Assembly (NCBI RefSeq): GCF_027489515.1
Contig: NZ_JAIXZS010000103.1
Location: forward strand, 1-52,141
DNA length: 52,141 nucleotides
Direction: 5' to 3'
Origin: Novosphingobium sp.
GTDB taxonomy: Bacteria; Pseudomonadota; Alphaproteobacteria; Sphingomonadales; Sphingomonadaceae
The notes beneath the pieces were generated by a model that was not told where the DNA came from, searched no databases, and was given only the letters and a program-made list of their open reading frames with translations. Every line of letters starts with the position of its first letter. Positions within the stretch are counted from its first letter, which is position 1. The position numbers and the translations under genes are program-made. This document shows positions 37,023 through 46,645 of the stretch, piece after piece.

Positions 37023-38618
37023 ATGGCCAGCCTCCCCGATCACGTCCGCAGCTATGATCCCCGCCTCGTTCGCGCCGCGATGGCGATGAACGCCAATGCG
37101 CTGCATGAGGCCGAGCCCCTGCTGCGCGCGCTGCTCAAGGAAAACCCCTTCGATGTGCGCGCCATCCGCCTGTTTGCGGAGCTTGCGGGCCGTATCGGGC
37201 GCTATCACGATGCTGAGAACCTGCTGCGCCGCGCCATAGAGCTCGCGCCCGATTTCACCCCGGCGCGTGCCAATCTCGCCCTCGTGCTCTACCGCACCGA
37301 ACGCGTTGCCGAGGCGCTCGACGAATTGGCGCAGGTCACCACCGAGGATCCCGACAACCTCGGCAACGCGAATCTGCAGGCTGCCGCGTACGGCCGCATC
37401 GGTGAATTCGACGAGGCGCTCGCGCTCTATGCCCGCGTGCTGGCGGAGGCACCGAACCAGCCCAAGGTGTGGATGAGCTACGGCCATCTGCTCAAGACCG
37501 TCGGGCGGCTTGGCGAAGGCATTGCCGCCTATCGCCGCGCCCTCGCCATCCAGCCGGGGCTGGGCGAAGTGTGGTGGAGCCTTGCCAACCTCAAGACGGT
37601 GCGCTTCAGCGATGACGATATCGCCGCCATGCAGGCCGCACTGGCGGGCGATCAGGTCAGCCCCGAGGACCGCTGGCACCTCGATTTCGCACTCGGCAAG
37701 GCGCACGAGGATCGCCGCGAGCCGGAACTCGCCTTCGCACACTATGCGGCTGGCAATGCGCTGCGCAAGAAGCGCCTGCCCTACAAGGCCGCCGAGACAA
37801 CTGCCGCGGTCGATGCTGCCATCGCGGTCGCCACGCCGGAGATGTTCGCGCGATACGCAGGGGTTGGATGCCCTGCGCGCGATCCGATCTTCGTGCTGGG
37901 TATGCCGCGCGCGGGCTCCACGCTGGTCGAGCAGATCCTCTCCAGTCACAGCGCGGTCGAAGGCACCAGCGAACTGCCCGATATCGGTATTCTTGCTCGC
38001 AGCCTCGAAGACTATCCCGCCAGCCTCGCCGCGCTCGATCCCGCGAAGCTGAAGGACCTTGGTGAACAATACCTCGAGCGCACCCGCGTCCAGCGCCACA
38101 CGGCGCGCCCGCTGTTCATCGACAAGCTGCCCAACAACTGGCTCCACGTGCCGTTCATCCGGCTGATCCTGCCAAATGCGACCATCATCGACGCGCGCCG
38201 CCATCCGCTCTCGTGCTGCTTCTCCAACTTCAAGCAGCATTTCGCGCGCGGGCAGGGCTTCTCCTATTCGCTCGAGGACATGGGCGCCTATTACCGCGAC
38301 TACGTCCGCCTCATGGCGCATGTCGACCGAGTGCTGCCTGGCGCAGTGCACCGCGTGATCTACGAACGCATGGTCGAGGATACCGAGGCCGAAGTGCGCG
38401 CGCTGCTCGCCGCGTGCGGCCTGCCGTTCGAGCCTGCCTGCCTTGCCTTCTACGAGACCGAACGCGCCGTGCGCACGCCGAGCTCCGAACAGGTCCGCCG
38501 CCCGATCTTCCGCGAGGGAACCGAAGCGTGGAAGCCGTTCGAACCCTTCCTCGAACCGCTCAAATCCGCGCTCGGCGAGGTCCTGACCGCCTATCCCGCG
38601 GCACCGCAGGGCTGGTAA
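37023..38618 (+). CDS. TPR-repeat sulfotransferase family protein
   Basis: A 531-residue protein: about five to six tetratricopeptide repeats in the first 200 residues (for example AENLLRRAIELAPDFTPARA and ALALYARVLAEAPNQPKVW), then a Sulfotransfer_3-type domain with the PAPS-binding loop FVLGMPRAGSTLVEQIL near residue 290 and a DARRHPLSCCFSNF second PAPS motif. Such proteins sulfate peptides, sugars or lipids, or have lost activity. ATG 37023 is used; GTG 37005 is possible and neither has a strong RBS. No sulfate-activation genes are near. Confidence 0.84.
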   Translation: MASLPDHVRSYDPRLVRAAMAMNANALHEAEPLLRALLKENPFDVRAIRLFAELAGRIGRYHDAENLLRRAIELAPDFTPARANLALVLYRTERVAEALDELAQVTTEDPDNLGNANLQAAAYGRIGEFDEALALYARVLAEAPNQPKVWMSYGHLLKTVGRLGEGIAAYRRALAIQPGLGEVWWSLANLKTVRFSDDDIAAMQAALAGDQVSPEDRWHLDFALGKAHEDRREPELAFAHYAAGNALRKKRLPYKAAETTAAVDAAIAVATPEMFARYAGVGCPARDPIFVLGMPRAGSTLVEQILSSHSAVEGTSELPDIGILARSLEDYPASLAALDPAKLKDLGEQYLERTRVQRHTARPLFIDKLPNNWLHVPFIRLILPNATIIDARRHPLSCCFSNFKQHFARGQGFSYSLEDMGAYYRDYVRLMAHVDRVLPGAVHRVIYERMVEDTEAEVRALLAACGLPFEPACLAFYETERAVRTPSSEQVRRPIFREGTEAWKPFEPFLEPLKSALGEVLTAYPAAPQGW

Positions 38619-38644
38619 GCGAAGCCTGCAATATTACGTTGCAA

Positions 38645-38663
38645 ATCGGCCACGCATGCCGAT
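38645..38663. promoter_or_regulatory. Dyad upstream of the second TonB receptor
   Basis: ATCGGC-N7-GCCGAT, perfect 6-bp arms, lies 95 bases before the receptor start and 27 bases after the sulfotransferase stop. There is no T-run, so an operator for the receptor is slightly favoured over a terminator, but neither is certain. Confidence 0.35.
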
Positions 38664-38758
38664 GGATGGCGTCACATCGCTGAAACACGGTTGAAATTGT
38701 CGGTAACTCGGATCACGGTCCGCGCCGTCCTGGGGGACCAAGAAGGTGGGAAAATAAT

Positions 38759-41146
38759 ATGACGACGGCGTACACGCGCGTTTCGCGCAGCATTCTGATG
38801 GCGACTGCGGCGTTCGCGGCGCCCATGGCCCTCGCGCAGACAGCCCCTCAGGATAGCCCGCAGGCCGGCGGTGAACCAACCGCCGTCTCCGATGGCACCG
38901 AAATCATTGTGACCGCGCAGAAGCGCAGCGAAAACCTGCAGAATGTGCCGATCTCGATTCAGGCGTTCGGCACCAAGAAGCTCGACGAACTCAATGTCTC
39001 GAGCTTCGACGACTATGCGAAGGCGCTGCCCAGCGTCAGCTTCCAGTCGTTCGGCCCGGGGCAGACCCAGCTCTCGTTCCGCGGTATCACCAGCGGTGGT
39101 GACGGCCTGCGCGGCGGCTCGCAGCCGACCGCAGCGCTCTATCTCGATGAAGTTCCCGTCACCACCATCGGCAATGCGGTCGACCTCCACGTCTACGATA
39201 TCGCGCGGGTCGAGGCGCTTTCGGGTCCGCAGGGCACCCTGTTCGGCTCGAGCTCGCTCGCCGGCACGCTGCGCATCATTCCGAACAAGCCTGATTCCAG
39301 CGGCTTCTCCGGCCGTGTCGACGTCTCGGGCACGAAGGTGGGCAAGGGCACCGGCGGCGGCAGCTTCGAAGGCTATGTCAACATTCCGCTCAGCGATCGC
39401 GCGGCGCTGCGCCTTATGGCCTTCTACCAGCACGACGGCGGCTATATCGACAGCGTGCCAGGTACGCGCACCTTCACGCTGGGTGACGACAACCCGGCGA
39501 CCAACGTCACCGTGAACAACGCGAAGTTCGTCAAGGACAACGTCAACACCACCGACACGGCTGGTGGCCGCGCCGCGCTGAAGGTCGATCTTGACGACAG
39601 CTGGACGATCCAGCCCTCGGTCGTCTACCAGAACCAGAAGACCAAGGGCTCGTTCCTGTTCGATCCGCGCTTCGGCGATCTCAAGGTCACCGACTTCGGC
39701 CCCTCGCGCAACCTTGACGCCTGGGCGCTTGCGACGCTGACCATCAACGGCAAGCTCGGCAACTGGGACCTCACGTACGCCGGCGGCTACTTCGACCGCA
39801 GGATCTCCAACCAGGGCGACTATTCGGAGTACTCGGTCGCCTACGACCAGTTCCAGGGCGGGTTCTACACCTATTTCCAGGCGGCTGACGGCAGCTTCCT
39901 CGATCCCACCCAGCAGGTCAGCAACCACGACGCGTTCACCAAGCAGAGCCACGAACTGCGCATCGCCTCGCCCAGCGGTGATCGTCTCAAGCTCGTTGCG
40001 GGTGTGTTCTACCAGCGCCAGACCGACCGCATCGTTGCGGACTACTACATCAACGGGCTGGCCGGCATTCCGAACTCGCCGGCGGTGCCCAAGTCGGGCG
40101 ATGACCTCTTCGCGACACGCGCCTACCGCGTCGATCGCGACTATGCGGCGTTCATCGACGGTTCGTTCGACATAACCCCGCAGCTCACGCTCGCCGCGGG
40201 CATCCGCGTGTTCAAGGTCAACAACACCTTCGTCGGTTTCTCGGGCTTCAAGTCCAACACCACGGCGGCCAATTGCGTACCCGTTCAGGCCGACGACCGC
40301 GTCTGCAACAACTTCGATCGCCAGGCCAAGCAGGACGGTGAGACGCACCGCGTCAACCTCACGTGGAAGATCGATCCGGACCGGCTGGTATACGCGACCT
40401 ACTCGACCGGCTATCGCCCGGGCGGCAACAACCGCCGGCCCAACGTCAATCCCTACATCGCCGATACGCTCGACAACTACGAGCTTGGATTCAAGACCTC
40501 GTGGTTTGACCGCAAGCTGCGCCTCAATGGTGCGCTGTTCTATGAGAAGTGGAAGAACCTGCAGTACGGCCTCAGCCCGGTCGGCTCGAACGGTGTGACC
40601 AACATCTACAACGCGGGCGATGCACGGGTCTACGGCGCGGAGATGGACTTCAACCTTCGGCTTGGCGGGCTCAACCTCTCGGGTTCGGGTGCGCTGATCG
40701 ATGGCAAGCTGACCACCGATTTCTGCTCGTTCGATACCAACGGCAATCCCGACTGCACGCTCGGCGTGGTCGCGGCGCCCAAGGGCACGCCGCTGCCGAT
40801 CCAGCCTCGCTTCAAGGGCAACATGACCGCGCGGTACGAGTTCGCCATGGGCAAGGCCAAGGCCTTCGTGCAGGGCACGATCAACCACCAGTCGGGCACG
40901 CGCTCCTACCTCACCTCGCGTGAGGCGGATCTGCTTGGCCGCACCAAGGGGTTCGAGACGTTCGACTTCTCGCTGGGCGCCAAGGTTTCGGGCTTCGATA
41001 TCTCGGCCTTCATCGAGAACGCGTTCGACAAGCGCGGCATCCTCAGCATCAACACCGTCTGCACACCTTCGATCTGCGGTGCAGGCCGGCGGTTCTATCC
41101 GATCAAGCCGCAGGTGTTCGGCATCAAGCTCGGCCACGATCTGTAA
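38759..41146 (+). CDS. TonB-dependent outer-membrane receptor
   Basis: A 795-residue receptor with signal peptide (cleavage near ALAQTAPQ), TonB box EIIVTAQKRSENLQNVPIS, plug motifs YLDEVPVTT and VEALSGPQGTLFGSSS, and a beta-barrel ending GIKLGHDL. It belongs to the sphingomonad receptor group often linked to plant-derived carbon sources. AAGGTGGGA precedes the ATG. It is monocistronic, with a hairpin after its stop, and its only close neighbours are the TPR-sulfotransferase gene and an orphan response regulator, so the ligand is unknown. Confidence 0.92.
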   Translation: MTTAYTRVSRSILMATAAFAAPMALAQTAPQDSPQAGGEPTAVSDGTEIIVTAQKRSENLQNVPISIQAFGTKKLDELNVSSFDDYAKALPSVSFQSFGPGQTQLSFRGITSGGDGLRGGSQPTAALYLDEVPVTTIGNAVDLHVYDIARVEALSGPQGTLFGSSSLAGTLRIIPNKPDSSGFSGRVDVSGTKVGKGTGGGSFEGYVNIPLSDRAALRLMAFYQHDGGYIDSVPGTRTFTLGDDNPATNVTVNNAKFVKDNVNTTDTAGGRAALKVDLDDSWTIQPSVVYQNQKTKGSFLFDPRFGDLKVTDFGPSRNLDAWALATLTINGKLGNWDLTYAGGYFDRRISNQGDYSEYSVAYDQFQGGFYTYFQAADGSFLDPTQQVSNHDAFTKQSHELRIASPSGDRLKLVAGVFYQRQTDRIVADYYINGLAGIPNSPAVPKSGDDLFATRAYRVDRDYAAFIDGSFDITPQLTLAAGIRVFKVNNTFVGFSGFKSNTTAANCVPVQADDRVCNNFDRQAKQDGETHRVNLTWKIDPDRLVYATYSTGYRPGGNNRRPNVNPYIADTLDNYELGFKTSWFDRKLRLNGALFYEKWKNLQYGLSPVGSNGVTNIYNAGDARVYGAEMDFNLRLGGLNLSGSGALIDGKLTTDFCSFDTNGNPDCTLGVVAAPKGTPLPIQPRFKGNMTARYEFAMGKAKAFVQGTINHQSGTRSYLTSREADLLGRTKGFETFDFSLGAKVSGFDISAFIENAFDKRGILSINTVCTPSICGAGRRFYPIKPQVFGIKLGHDL

Positions 41147-41154
41147 GGGAGAGA

Positions 41155-41181
41155 GCGGGCGTCCTCTTCGAGGGCGTCCGC
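41155..41181 (+). terminator. Hairpin terminator after second TonB receptor
   Basis: A 12-pair stem (two G-U pairs) with a TTC loop runs from GCGGGCGTCCTC at 41155 to GAGGGCGTCCGC at 41181. No clear T-run follows on either side. Its place between two convergent genes supports a bidirectional terminator for the receptor and the response regulator. Confidence 0.6.
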
Positions 41182-41187
41182 CGTTCC

Positions 41188-41859
41188 CTACGGCCTGTCC
41201 AGCACGTATCCCAATGACCGCACGGTGCGCAGTGGATAGCCGGCGCCCGCCTCGCGCAGCGCGCGGCGCAGACGGCTGACCCACGCGTCGACAGTGCGTT
41301 CGTCGATCGGCTGATCCTTCTTGCCGAGTGCCGCGATGAGCTGCACGCGGCTGAAGACCTGGCCTGGTTGCTCCATCAGATAGCGCAGCAGGCGCAGTTC
41401 GTTCGGCATCAGCGGCACCGGCTTCTCGCGCCAGCGGGCCTGCAATGCGGTGAGATCGAGCGAAAGTTCGCCAAGGCGCAGCGCGCGTGCGGGCGCCTCG
41501 CGCTCGGGCAGCTGGACAGAAAGCACCCGGTCGAGCACCGCCGCGCGGTCAATCGGGCCCATGATGTAGTCGTCCGCCCCCGCGCGTAGTGCGCGGCGCT
41601 TGGCGTCGGCATCGTCTTCTTCCAGCACCAGCGTGATGTGCGCTGCCTCGGTCTGGGTATCGCAGCGCAGGCGGCGGCACAGTTCGAGCCCCGATAGCTC
41701 AGGCAGCAGCCAGTCGACAAAGGCCCACGGGCTGCCGTCCAGGAGGGGCAGGGGCGCCGACCAGTTCCACGCGTGGAAGATCACGCGCAGGTCGCCATGG
41801 ACGAAAGTGTCCTGCCCGCCCGGAAGCGCATTGGTCAGAAGGATGTCGATCTGCCGCAT
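41188..41859 (-). CDS. Orphan OmpR-type response regulator with degenerate receiver
   Basis: A 223-residue protein with an N-terminal receiver-like domain and C-terminal winged-helix DNA-binding domain (LMPNELRLLRYLMEQPGQVF; DERTVDAWVSRLRRAL; VRSLGYVLD). The phospho-acceptor Asp appears kept in FVDWLLPELSG, but the N-terminal acidic pair is missing (DILLTNALPGG instead) and the conserved Lys before Pro is replaced by Gly (YIMGPID). Phosphorylation is therefore doubtful. No sensor kinase is adjacent. Start MRQIDILL at 41859 has GGGGGAA upstream. Confidence 0.82.
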   Translation of the reverse strand: MRQIDILLTNALPGGQDTFVHGDLRVIFHAWNWSAPLPLLDGSPWAFVDWLLPELSGLELCRRLRCDTQTEAAHITLVLEEDDADAKRRALRAGADDYIMGPIDRAAVLDRVLSVQLPEREAPARALRLGELSLDLTALQARWREKPVPLMPNELRLLRYLMEQPGQVFSRVQLIAALGKKDQPIDERTVDAWVSRLRRALREAGAGYPLRTVRSLGYVLDRP

Positions 41860-41996
41860 CGAAGCCGGTTCCCCCGCAGGCGGGCAACCCACCCGCGCGG
41901 GCTATTTGTCGCCCGTGTGTGACGGCACCATGACGATGTGACAGCACCTGTCAGCGGCACAACCCGGGAGGCGGCGCCGGGCCAGGCGGAGCGGCG

Positions 41997-43166
41997 CTAG
42001 ACCGGCAGCCCCACATAGTTTTCCGCAATGCTCGCCTGCGCTGCATCGCTCGAGGCGATGTAGTCGAGCTCAGCCACCTGCATGGCGCGCTCGAACGGGC
42101 CATCGTCAGGAAAGCGGTGCATCAGCTTGGTCAGCGACCAGCTGAAGCGCTCGCATTTCCATACGCGGGCGAGCGCGCGGGCAGAGTAGGCGGCGACCGC
42201 ATCGTTATCGTGCCGCTTGAAATAGGCGCTCAGCGCTTCTGCCGCATAATGCACGTCGCTTGCCGCAAGGTTCAGCCCCTTTGCCCCGGTCGGCGGCACG
42301 ATATGCGCAGCATCGCCGCAGAGCAGCAGGCTGCCATGGCGCATCGGCTCGAACACATAGGACCGCAGCGGCGCGATCGATTTCTCTATGGCCGGCCCCC
42401 GCGTCATGTTCGACGCCGCCTCGGGCCCGAGCCGCACCGCGAGTTCGTCCCACAGCCGGTCATCGCTCCAGTCCTCGATCTTCTCGGTCAGCGGCACATC
42501 GATGTAGTAGCGGCTGCGCACATGGCTGCGCATCGAGGCGAGAGCAAAGCCGCGTTCGTGATTGGCGTAGATCAGCTCGTGGTTGCACGGCGGCACGTCT
42601 GCAAGGATGCCCAGCCAGCCGAACGGATAGACCCGCTCGTACTCGCGGCCCACCGAGGTCGGGATCGCCTTGCGCGAGGGGCCGTGGAAGCCGTCGCAGC
42701 CGGCAATGAAGCGCGCTGTCACCCGCTCCTCGCGGCCATCACGGCGGAAGCTGACCGATGGCGCGTCGCTTTCGATATCGTGGAGCGCCACGTCCGTTGC
42801 GCCGTAGATCACCTCGAGCCCGCGCTCCGGCGCTGCATCCATCAGGTCGCGCGTGATCTCGGTCTGCCCGTAGACGGTTACCGTCTTGCCGGTGAACTTC
42901 GCCACATCGATGCGGATAAGCCGCTCGCCGTCGGCCAGATTGAAGCCCTCCTCGACCAGCCCCTCCGCCTTGAGGCGCGCATCGAGCCCGAGCCGCTCCA
43001 TCAACCCCACCGTCACCTGCTCCAGCACGCCGGCGCGGATGCGGGAAAGGACGTAGTCCGGCGTCTGGCGCTCGATCACCACGCAAGCGATTCCCTCGGC
43101 CTTGAGCAGATGGCCCAGCAGCAGCCCGGCTGGCCCCGCTCCGATGATGGCAACTTCGGTCCGCAT
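41997..43166 (-). CDS. pobA: 4-hydroxybenzoate 3-monooxygenase
   Basis: A 389-residue FAD, NADPH-dependent hydroxylase that turns 4-hydroxybenzoate into protocatechuate in the cytoplasm. The N-terminal EVAIIGAGPAGLLLGHLL binds FAD, GCDGFHGPSRK is the DG motif, and LLCGDAAHIVPPTGAKGLNL the flavin/ribityl motif; length and pattern match PobA closely. The start at 43166 has GGAGGGAGAG upstream. A divergent AraC-type gene lies 109 bases away, the usual place for its regulator. Protocatechuate ring-cleavage genes are not in the window. Confidence 0.94.
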   Translation of the reverse strand: MRTEVAIIGAGPAGLLLGHLLKAEGIACVVIERQTPDYVLSRIRAGVLEQVTVGLMERLGLDARLKAEGLVEEGFNLADGERLIRIDVAKFTGKTVTVYGQTEITRDLMDAAPERGLEVIYGATDVALHDIESDAPSVSFRRDGREERVTARFIAGCDGFHGPSRKAIPTSVGREYERVYPFGWLGILADVPPCNHELIYANHERGFALASMRSHVRSRYYIDVPLTEKIEDWSDDRLWDELAVRLGPEAASNMTRGPAIEKSIAPLRSYVFEPMRHGSLLLCGDAAHIVPPTGAKGLNLAASDVHYAAEALSAYFKRHDNDAVAAYSARALARVWKCERFSWSLTKLMHRFPDDGPFERAMQVAELDYIASSDAAQASIAENYVGLPV

Positions 43167-43275
43167 GATGGTCTCTCCCTCCGTGCCCGCTCGTGCACGC
43201 CATGTTTCGTAATTTGACAGCCGGGGGCAGTCCGTGGAAGGCAGCGCTGGGACAAACACTTGGCACTATCGGGAC

Positions 43276-44121
43276 ATGGTTGAAGCAATTCCCCGCTACG
43301 CGCTCTACGGTGAGGGCAGCGCCCCGGTTCCGGGCGGATTCGCGCATATTGAGACTATTGCAGAGCGCAGCGCTCTGCATGATTGGGAAATCGGGATCCA
43401 TCGCCACGATCATTTCGTGCAGGTCCTTCTGGTAGAAGAGGGACACGCCGCAGTCACGCTGGAAGGCGAGGAGACCGGGCTCGAGGGTCCCGGCCGGGTC
43501 ATCGTCCCCGCCGCCATGGTCCACGGCTTTCGCTTCCGTCAGGGCACGCGCGGCTTTGTCCTCACCTTGTCGACAGACTTTTCCACACGCGCGGCGGGCA
43601 CCGCAGATCCACTGCTTGCCATGCTTGCGCGCGGTGGCATGGCGCAGCTCTCGCCGGAAGCCGCTGCCCGTGCGCTCTGGCTGGCACGCGAAATGCTCGT
43701 GCTCCAGCAGGACTGGCAGCAGCAGGATCCGCTGTTTCTCGCGCTTGCAGAAAGCTTGATCCGCACGCTGGGCCGCGACCACGGCAAGGCCGATGCACCG
43801 ATCCGCGACGATCAGCGCCTCGCCCGGTTCCGTCAGCTGATCGAGCTGCATTACCGCCAGCACCGCGATCTCGATTTCTACGCTGGCGCATTGGGCCTCA
43901 CCCGCCGCACGCTCTCACGCCTTACCGCGGCGCGGCTCGGCTGCTCGCCGATGGAACTGATCCACCGCCGCCTCGCATTGGAAGCCCAGCGCTTGCTTCG
44001 CTATACCAACGCCACCGCCACGCAGGTCGCTGCCGAACTCGGCTTTGAGGACCCGTCCTACTTCTCGCGCTTCTACTTGCGCATGACCGGGAAGCGCCCG
44101 GGGGAGGAGCGCGGCGGCTGA
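43276..44121 (+). CDS. AraC-family regulator, probable pobA activator
   Basis: A 281-residue regulator: N-terminal cupin-like sensing domain (HRHDHFVQVLLVEEGHAAVT; GRVIVPAAMVHGFRF) and C-terminal double helix-turn-helix (YAGALGLTRRTLSRLTAARLG; ATQVAAELGFEDPSYFSRFY). Divergent position from pobA and family (AraC-type PobR/PobC regulators are known for pobA) point to activation of pobA in the presence of 4-hydroxybenzoate. ATG 43276 is used; a GTG at 43234 is possible. Its stop lies 8 bases from the end of the opposing GH9 gene. Confidence 0.85.
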   Translation: MVEAIPRYALYGEGSAPVPGGFAHIETIAERSALHDWEIGIHRHDHFVQVLLVEEGHAAVTLEGEETGLEGPGRVIVPAAMVHGFRFRQGTRGFVLTLSTDFSTRAAGTADPLLAMLARGGMAQLSPEAAARALWLAREMLVLQQDWQQQDPLFLALAESLIRTLGRDHGKADAPIRDDQRLARFRQLIELHYRQHRDLDFYAGALGLTRRTLSRLTAARLGCSPMELIHRRLALEAQRLLRYTNATATQVAAELGFEDPSYFSRFYLRMTGKRPGEERGG

Positions 44122-44129
44122 ATCCGCGT

Positions 44130-46628
44130 TTACGGTTTCTCCGCCGTCGTAACCGCCGCCGCTCGCGCGGCGAGGATGTACGAAGCCGTCGTGCTTACCG
44201 TGTATTCGTTCTCGAACCACAGGAACGGCCAGTCGGTCATGTGCTCGGGAAAGTCTGGCTGGATCACGCGCACACCCGGCACCATGCCCCCCGCAATGAA
44301 GCCGAAGTCGGCCCGGTTGTGGCCATAGCCCATCAGCTTCGATCGCCCGCCTACGCCTGATACGAGGCTGAGGTTGTTGGCCGGGTGCCTCCCCAGCAGG
44401 TAATCGAGCGCGCGCAGCGTGTATTCAGGCCCGATGAGGTCGGGAAAGGCCTTGTGCAGCAGATACATGCTGCTGCCGAATGCGGCCACTTCGCCCGATC
44501 CGGCCCAGCCCCCCATGCTGACCGGCACGCCGAAGGGATTGCCGGCCAGCCAGCCATCGACCTTGCCCTTTATTGTGGCAGCCTTCGCCTTGATCCGCTT
44601 GGCATAGGCCGCATCCATCCAAGGCAGCGCGCGCAGCGCCGGCGCGCTCATACGCTCGAACCGCGCCTCGATTGCGGGCAGCAGCGCGCGCATCGCCGCC
44701 TGCGCGGCCGGATCACCCTTGCTGGTGATCACCAGTTCGACCGCCGCTGCCACTTTCGCTGCATCGAGCAGCCCCGAATCGAACCCACCGTCGTCGCGCC
44801 CGTCGCTGCTGTTGCCGCTCGCGTCCTTCTGGCTCGCCCACAGCGCCTTGGCTGCCGCGAGCGCCTCGGCCGACAGCGCGGGATCGAGTGCGCCCAGCGC
44901 CCGCGCCGCCGCCGCCAGCCCGGCGGCCATGTTGAGGTCGTTGGCCGGAAAATGCGTGGTGAAGGCCCAGCGGTCGTCAGGCGCGCCCGATCGGTCGCCG
45001 ACGATCTCGTGCGCACCGAGCGCGGCGTCATAAACCCGTCCGTCGGTCTGCGAACCCGCATCGCCGAGGTGGGTATACTGCTGCAAGGTCGGATCGATGA
45101 TCCCGACGATCGCGTGCCCGAAGACATTGTACTGCGCGAGGAGCTGGCGCGCCCCATGCCGGATCATCTGCAGTGCATCTGCAGTGCCGTCGGGCTTGCG
45201 GATCTCCACGAGCCGCGCGGCCTCGTCCACGCTCGTCTCGTCCCAGTCGAGCCCGTAAAGCTCGTGCGCCCAGACCAGATCGCGCACAACGGCGGCGTTC
45301 TGCGGCGTCTGGATGTCATAGTCGCCCGCGTCCTGAAACCCGCCGACGGCGAGGCCCGGAATGTGTTCGCCTGCCTTGAACGGCGAATCGAGCGCCGCAC
45401 CCATGCGGTAGCCGTCAAACAGCGTCACATTAGGCGGTGCTTGCCGCGCGTCGTCGCGGTGCGAATCCTTCTGCCACACGCGGTACTGCTCGCGCACCGT
45501 CACGTGGTCCATCTGCACCGGCAGGAACGTATCGAGCGAGGGCTGCCAGATCCGTGCATAGGCATCGGCGGCGATGGGGAAGGGGTTGGTCGTCTGCCCG
45601 GCATAGCGGATCGCATAGAGCCCGGGCTCGCGAACAGCGCTGAAATCGAACGCGGCATAGGCATAGCGCAGCCACTTGCCGCGCGGCTTGACCGGTGCGA
45701 TAAGCACGTCCCTGGTGCCGCTTTCCGTCAGGCGCACCAGCGTGGCTTCGGCCGGCGCCTTGAACGCGGGATCGAGCTCGATCAGCGCCACCTTTTCGCG
45801 CCCCGGCGTATAGCCCGCCTGGTTGAAGCCGATCACCGGCGGCCGCGTCCAGCCCGCGATCACGTTGGGCCGCACGTGCCAGACCACGGCATCCTTGGTC
45901 GCTCCCGCCGCGATCAGCGAGCGCACGACGAACCACCCGTTCTGCGCGCGGTTGCGTGCATCATAGAGCGCGAGCGGAGCATTGGCCGATATCGTCACCC
46001 GCGTCGCCGGATCCTCGGGCGAAAGCGTGATCGATTGTGCGCCCGAAGCGATCGGGAGCGGATCGCCTGACTTGTCCTTCGCCATCGGTCCTGCCGCGTT
46101 GCGCGGAAACAGCCCCGCCACCCCGCCCATCAAGAACGTCTTGCCGAAATAGGCGGTGGGCAGGAAATCGAGATTGAAGCCCGCCTTGCCGACCAGCTCC
46201 GGCGGCAGCGGCGCATCGAGATCCACCGCGATGCGAAAGCCGGTGTCCTCTGCGGTTACCTTCACATGGTACTTGAGATTATGCTCGGGATAGCTTGAGC
46301 TGACGACGATCTCGCCTGGCGCGCTGCCCAGCGTACGCCCGCCGAACGTGGGGACGGGTGCCCACTGTTCGGGCGTGGGATCGAGCCGCACTTCGCCATC
46401 GGTGGCAATGCGTTCGCCGTGGAGTACAATCTGGATGCCGGCATTCTTCTCGTCGAAGAAGATCGGGCTGAACTGGTTCTGCTCGATGATCACGCTGAGC
46501 CCTTGCGTCTCCAGCGTCTGCGCGGGGCTGACCGTGAGGGTCTGCGCCAAGGCTGTGCCAGATGCGCCGCCAAGCGCGCCAAAGGCACATGTCGTGGCAA
46601 GCAGCCCAAGGCTGAAGGTCTTTCGCAT
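44130..46628 (-). CDS. Exported glycoside hydrolase family 9 protein
   Basis: An 832-residue protein with a Sec signal peptide (cleavage near ALAQTLT), a long N-terminal region including an immunoglobulin-like cellulase domain (IGFNQAGYTPGREKVALIE), and a C-terminal (alpha/alpha)6 GH9 domain: VGGFQDAGDYDIQT holds the catalytic base Asp pair, YLLGRHPANNLSLVSGVGG the conserved His region, and WFENEYTVSTTASYI the proton-donor Glu. GH9 enzymes are endoglucanases or exo-glucosaminidases/cellodextrinases. AGAGGA precedes the ATG at 46628. A LacI-type operator lies just upstream. No other cellulase gene is near. Confidence 0.88.
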   Translation of the reverse strand: MRKTFSLGLLATTCAFGALGGASGTALAQTLTVSPAQTLETQGLSVIIEQNQFSPIFFDEKNAGIQIVLHGERIATDGEVRLDPTPEQWAPVPTFGGRTLGSAPGEIVVSSSYPEHNLKYHVKVTAEDTGFRIAVDLDAPLPPELVGKAGFNLDFLPTAYFGKTFLMGGVAGLFPRNAAGPMAKDKSGDPLPIASGAQSITLSPEDPATRVTISANAPLALYDARNRAQNGWFVVRSLIAAGATKDAVVWHVRPNVIAGWTRPPVIGFNQAGYTPGREKVALIELDPAFKAPAEATLVRLTESGTRDVLIAPVKPRGKWLRYAYAAFDFSAVREPGLYAIRYAGQTTNPFPIAADAYARIWQPSLDTFLPVQMDHVTVREQYRVWQKDSHRDDARQAPPNVTLFDGYRMGAALDSPFKAGEHIPGLAVGGFQDAGDYDIQTPQNAAVVRDLVWAHELYGLDWDETSVDEAARLVEIRKPDGTADALQMIRHGARQLLAQYNVFGHAIVGIIDPTLQQYTHLGDAGSQTDGRVYDAALGAHEIVGDRSGAPDDRWAFTTHFPANDLNMAAGLAAAARALGALDPALSAEALAAAKALWASQKDASGNSSDGRDDGGFDSGLLDAAKVAAAVELVITSKGDPAAQAAMRALLPAIEARFERMSAPALRALPWMDAAYAKRIKAKAATIKGKVDGWLAGNPFGVPVSMGGWAGSGEVAAFGSSMYLLHKAFPDLIGPEYTLRALDYLLGRHPANNLSLVSGVGGRSKLMGYGHNRADFGFIAGGMVPGVRVIQPDFPEHMTDWPFLWFENEYTVSTTASYILAARAAAVTTAEKP

Positions 46629-46645
46629 GGCATTCCTCTCACATT

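Noticed and set aside
38645..38663. Terminator for the TPR-sulfotransferase gene
   Set aside because: The 6-bp dyad is short and is not followed by T residues on either strand; kept only as a weak regulatory candidate.
38672..41284. Long open frame antisense to the second TonB receptor
   Set aside because: Same reason; no RBS and no recognisable domain, while the plus strand has a full receptor with signal peptide and TonB box.
43276..44121. Regulator of the GH9 gene
   Set aside because: The AraC gene is convergent with GH9 and divergent from pobA, and the GH9 promoter carries a LacI-type site instead.
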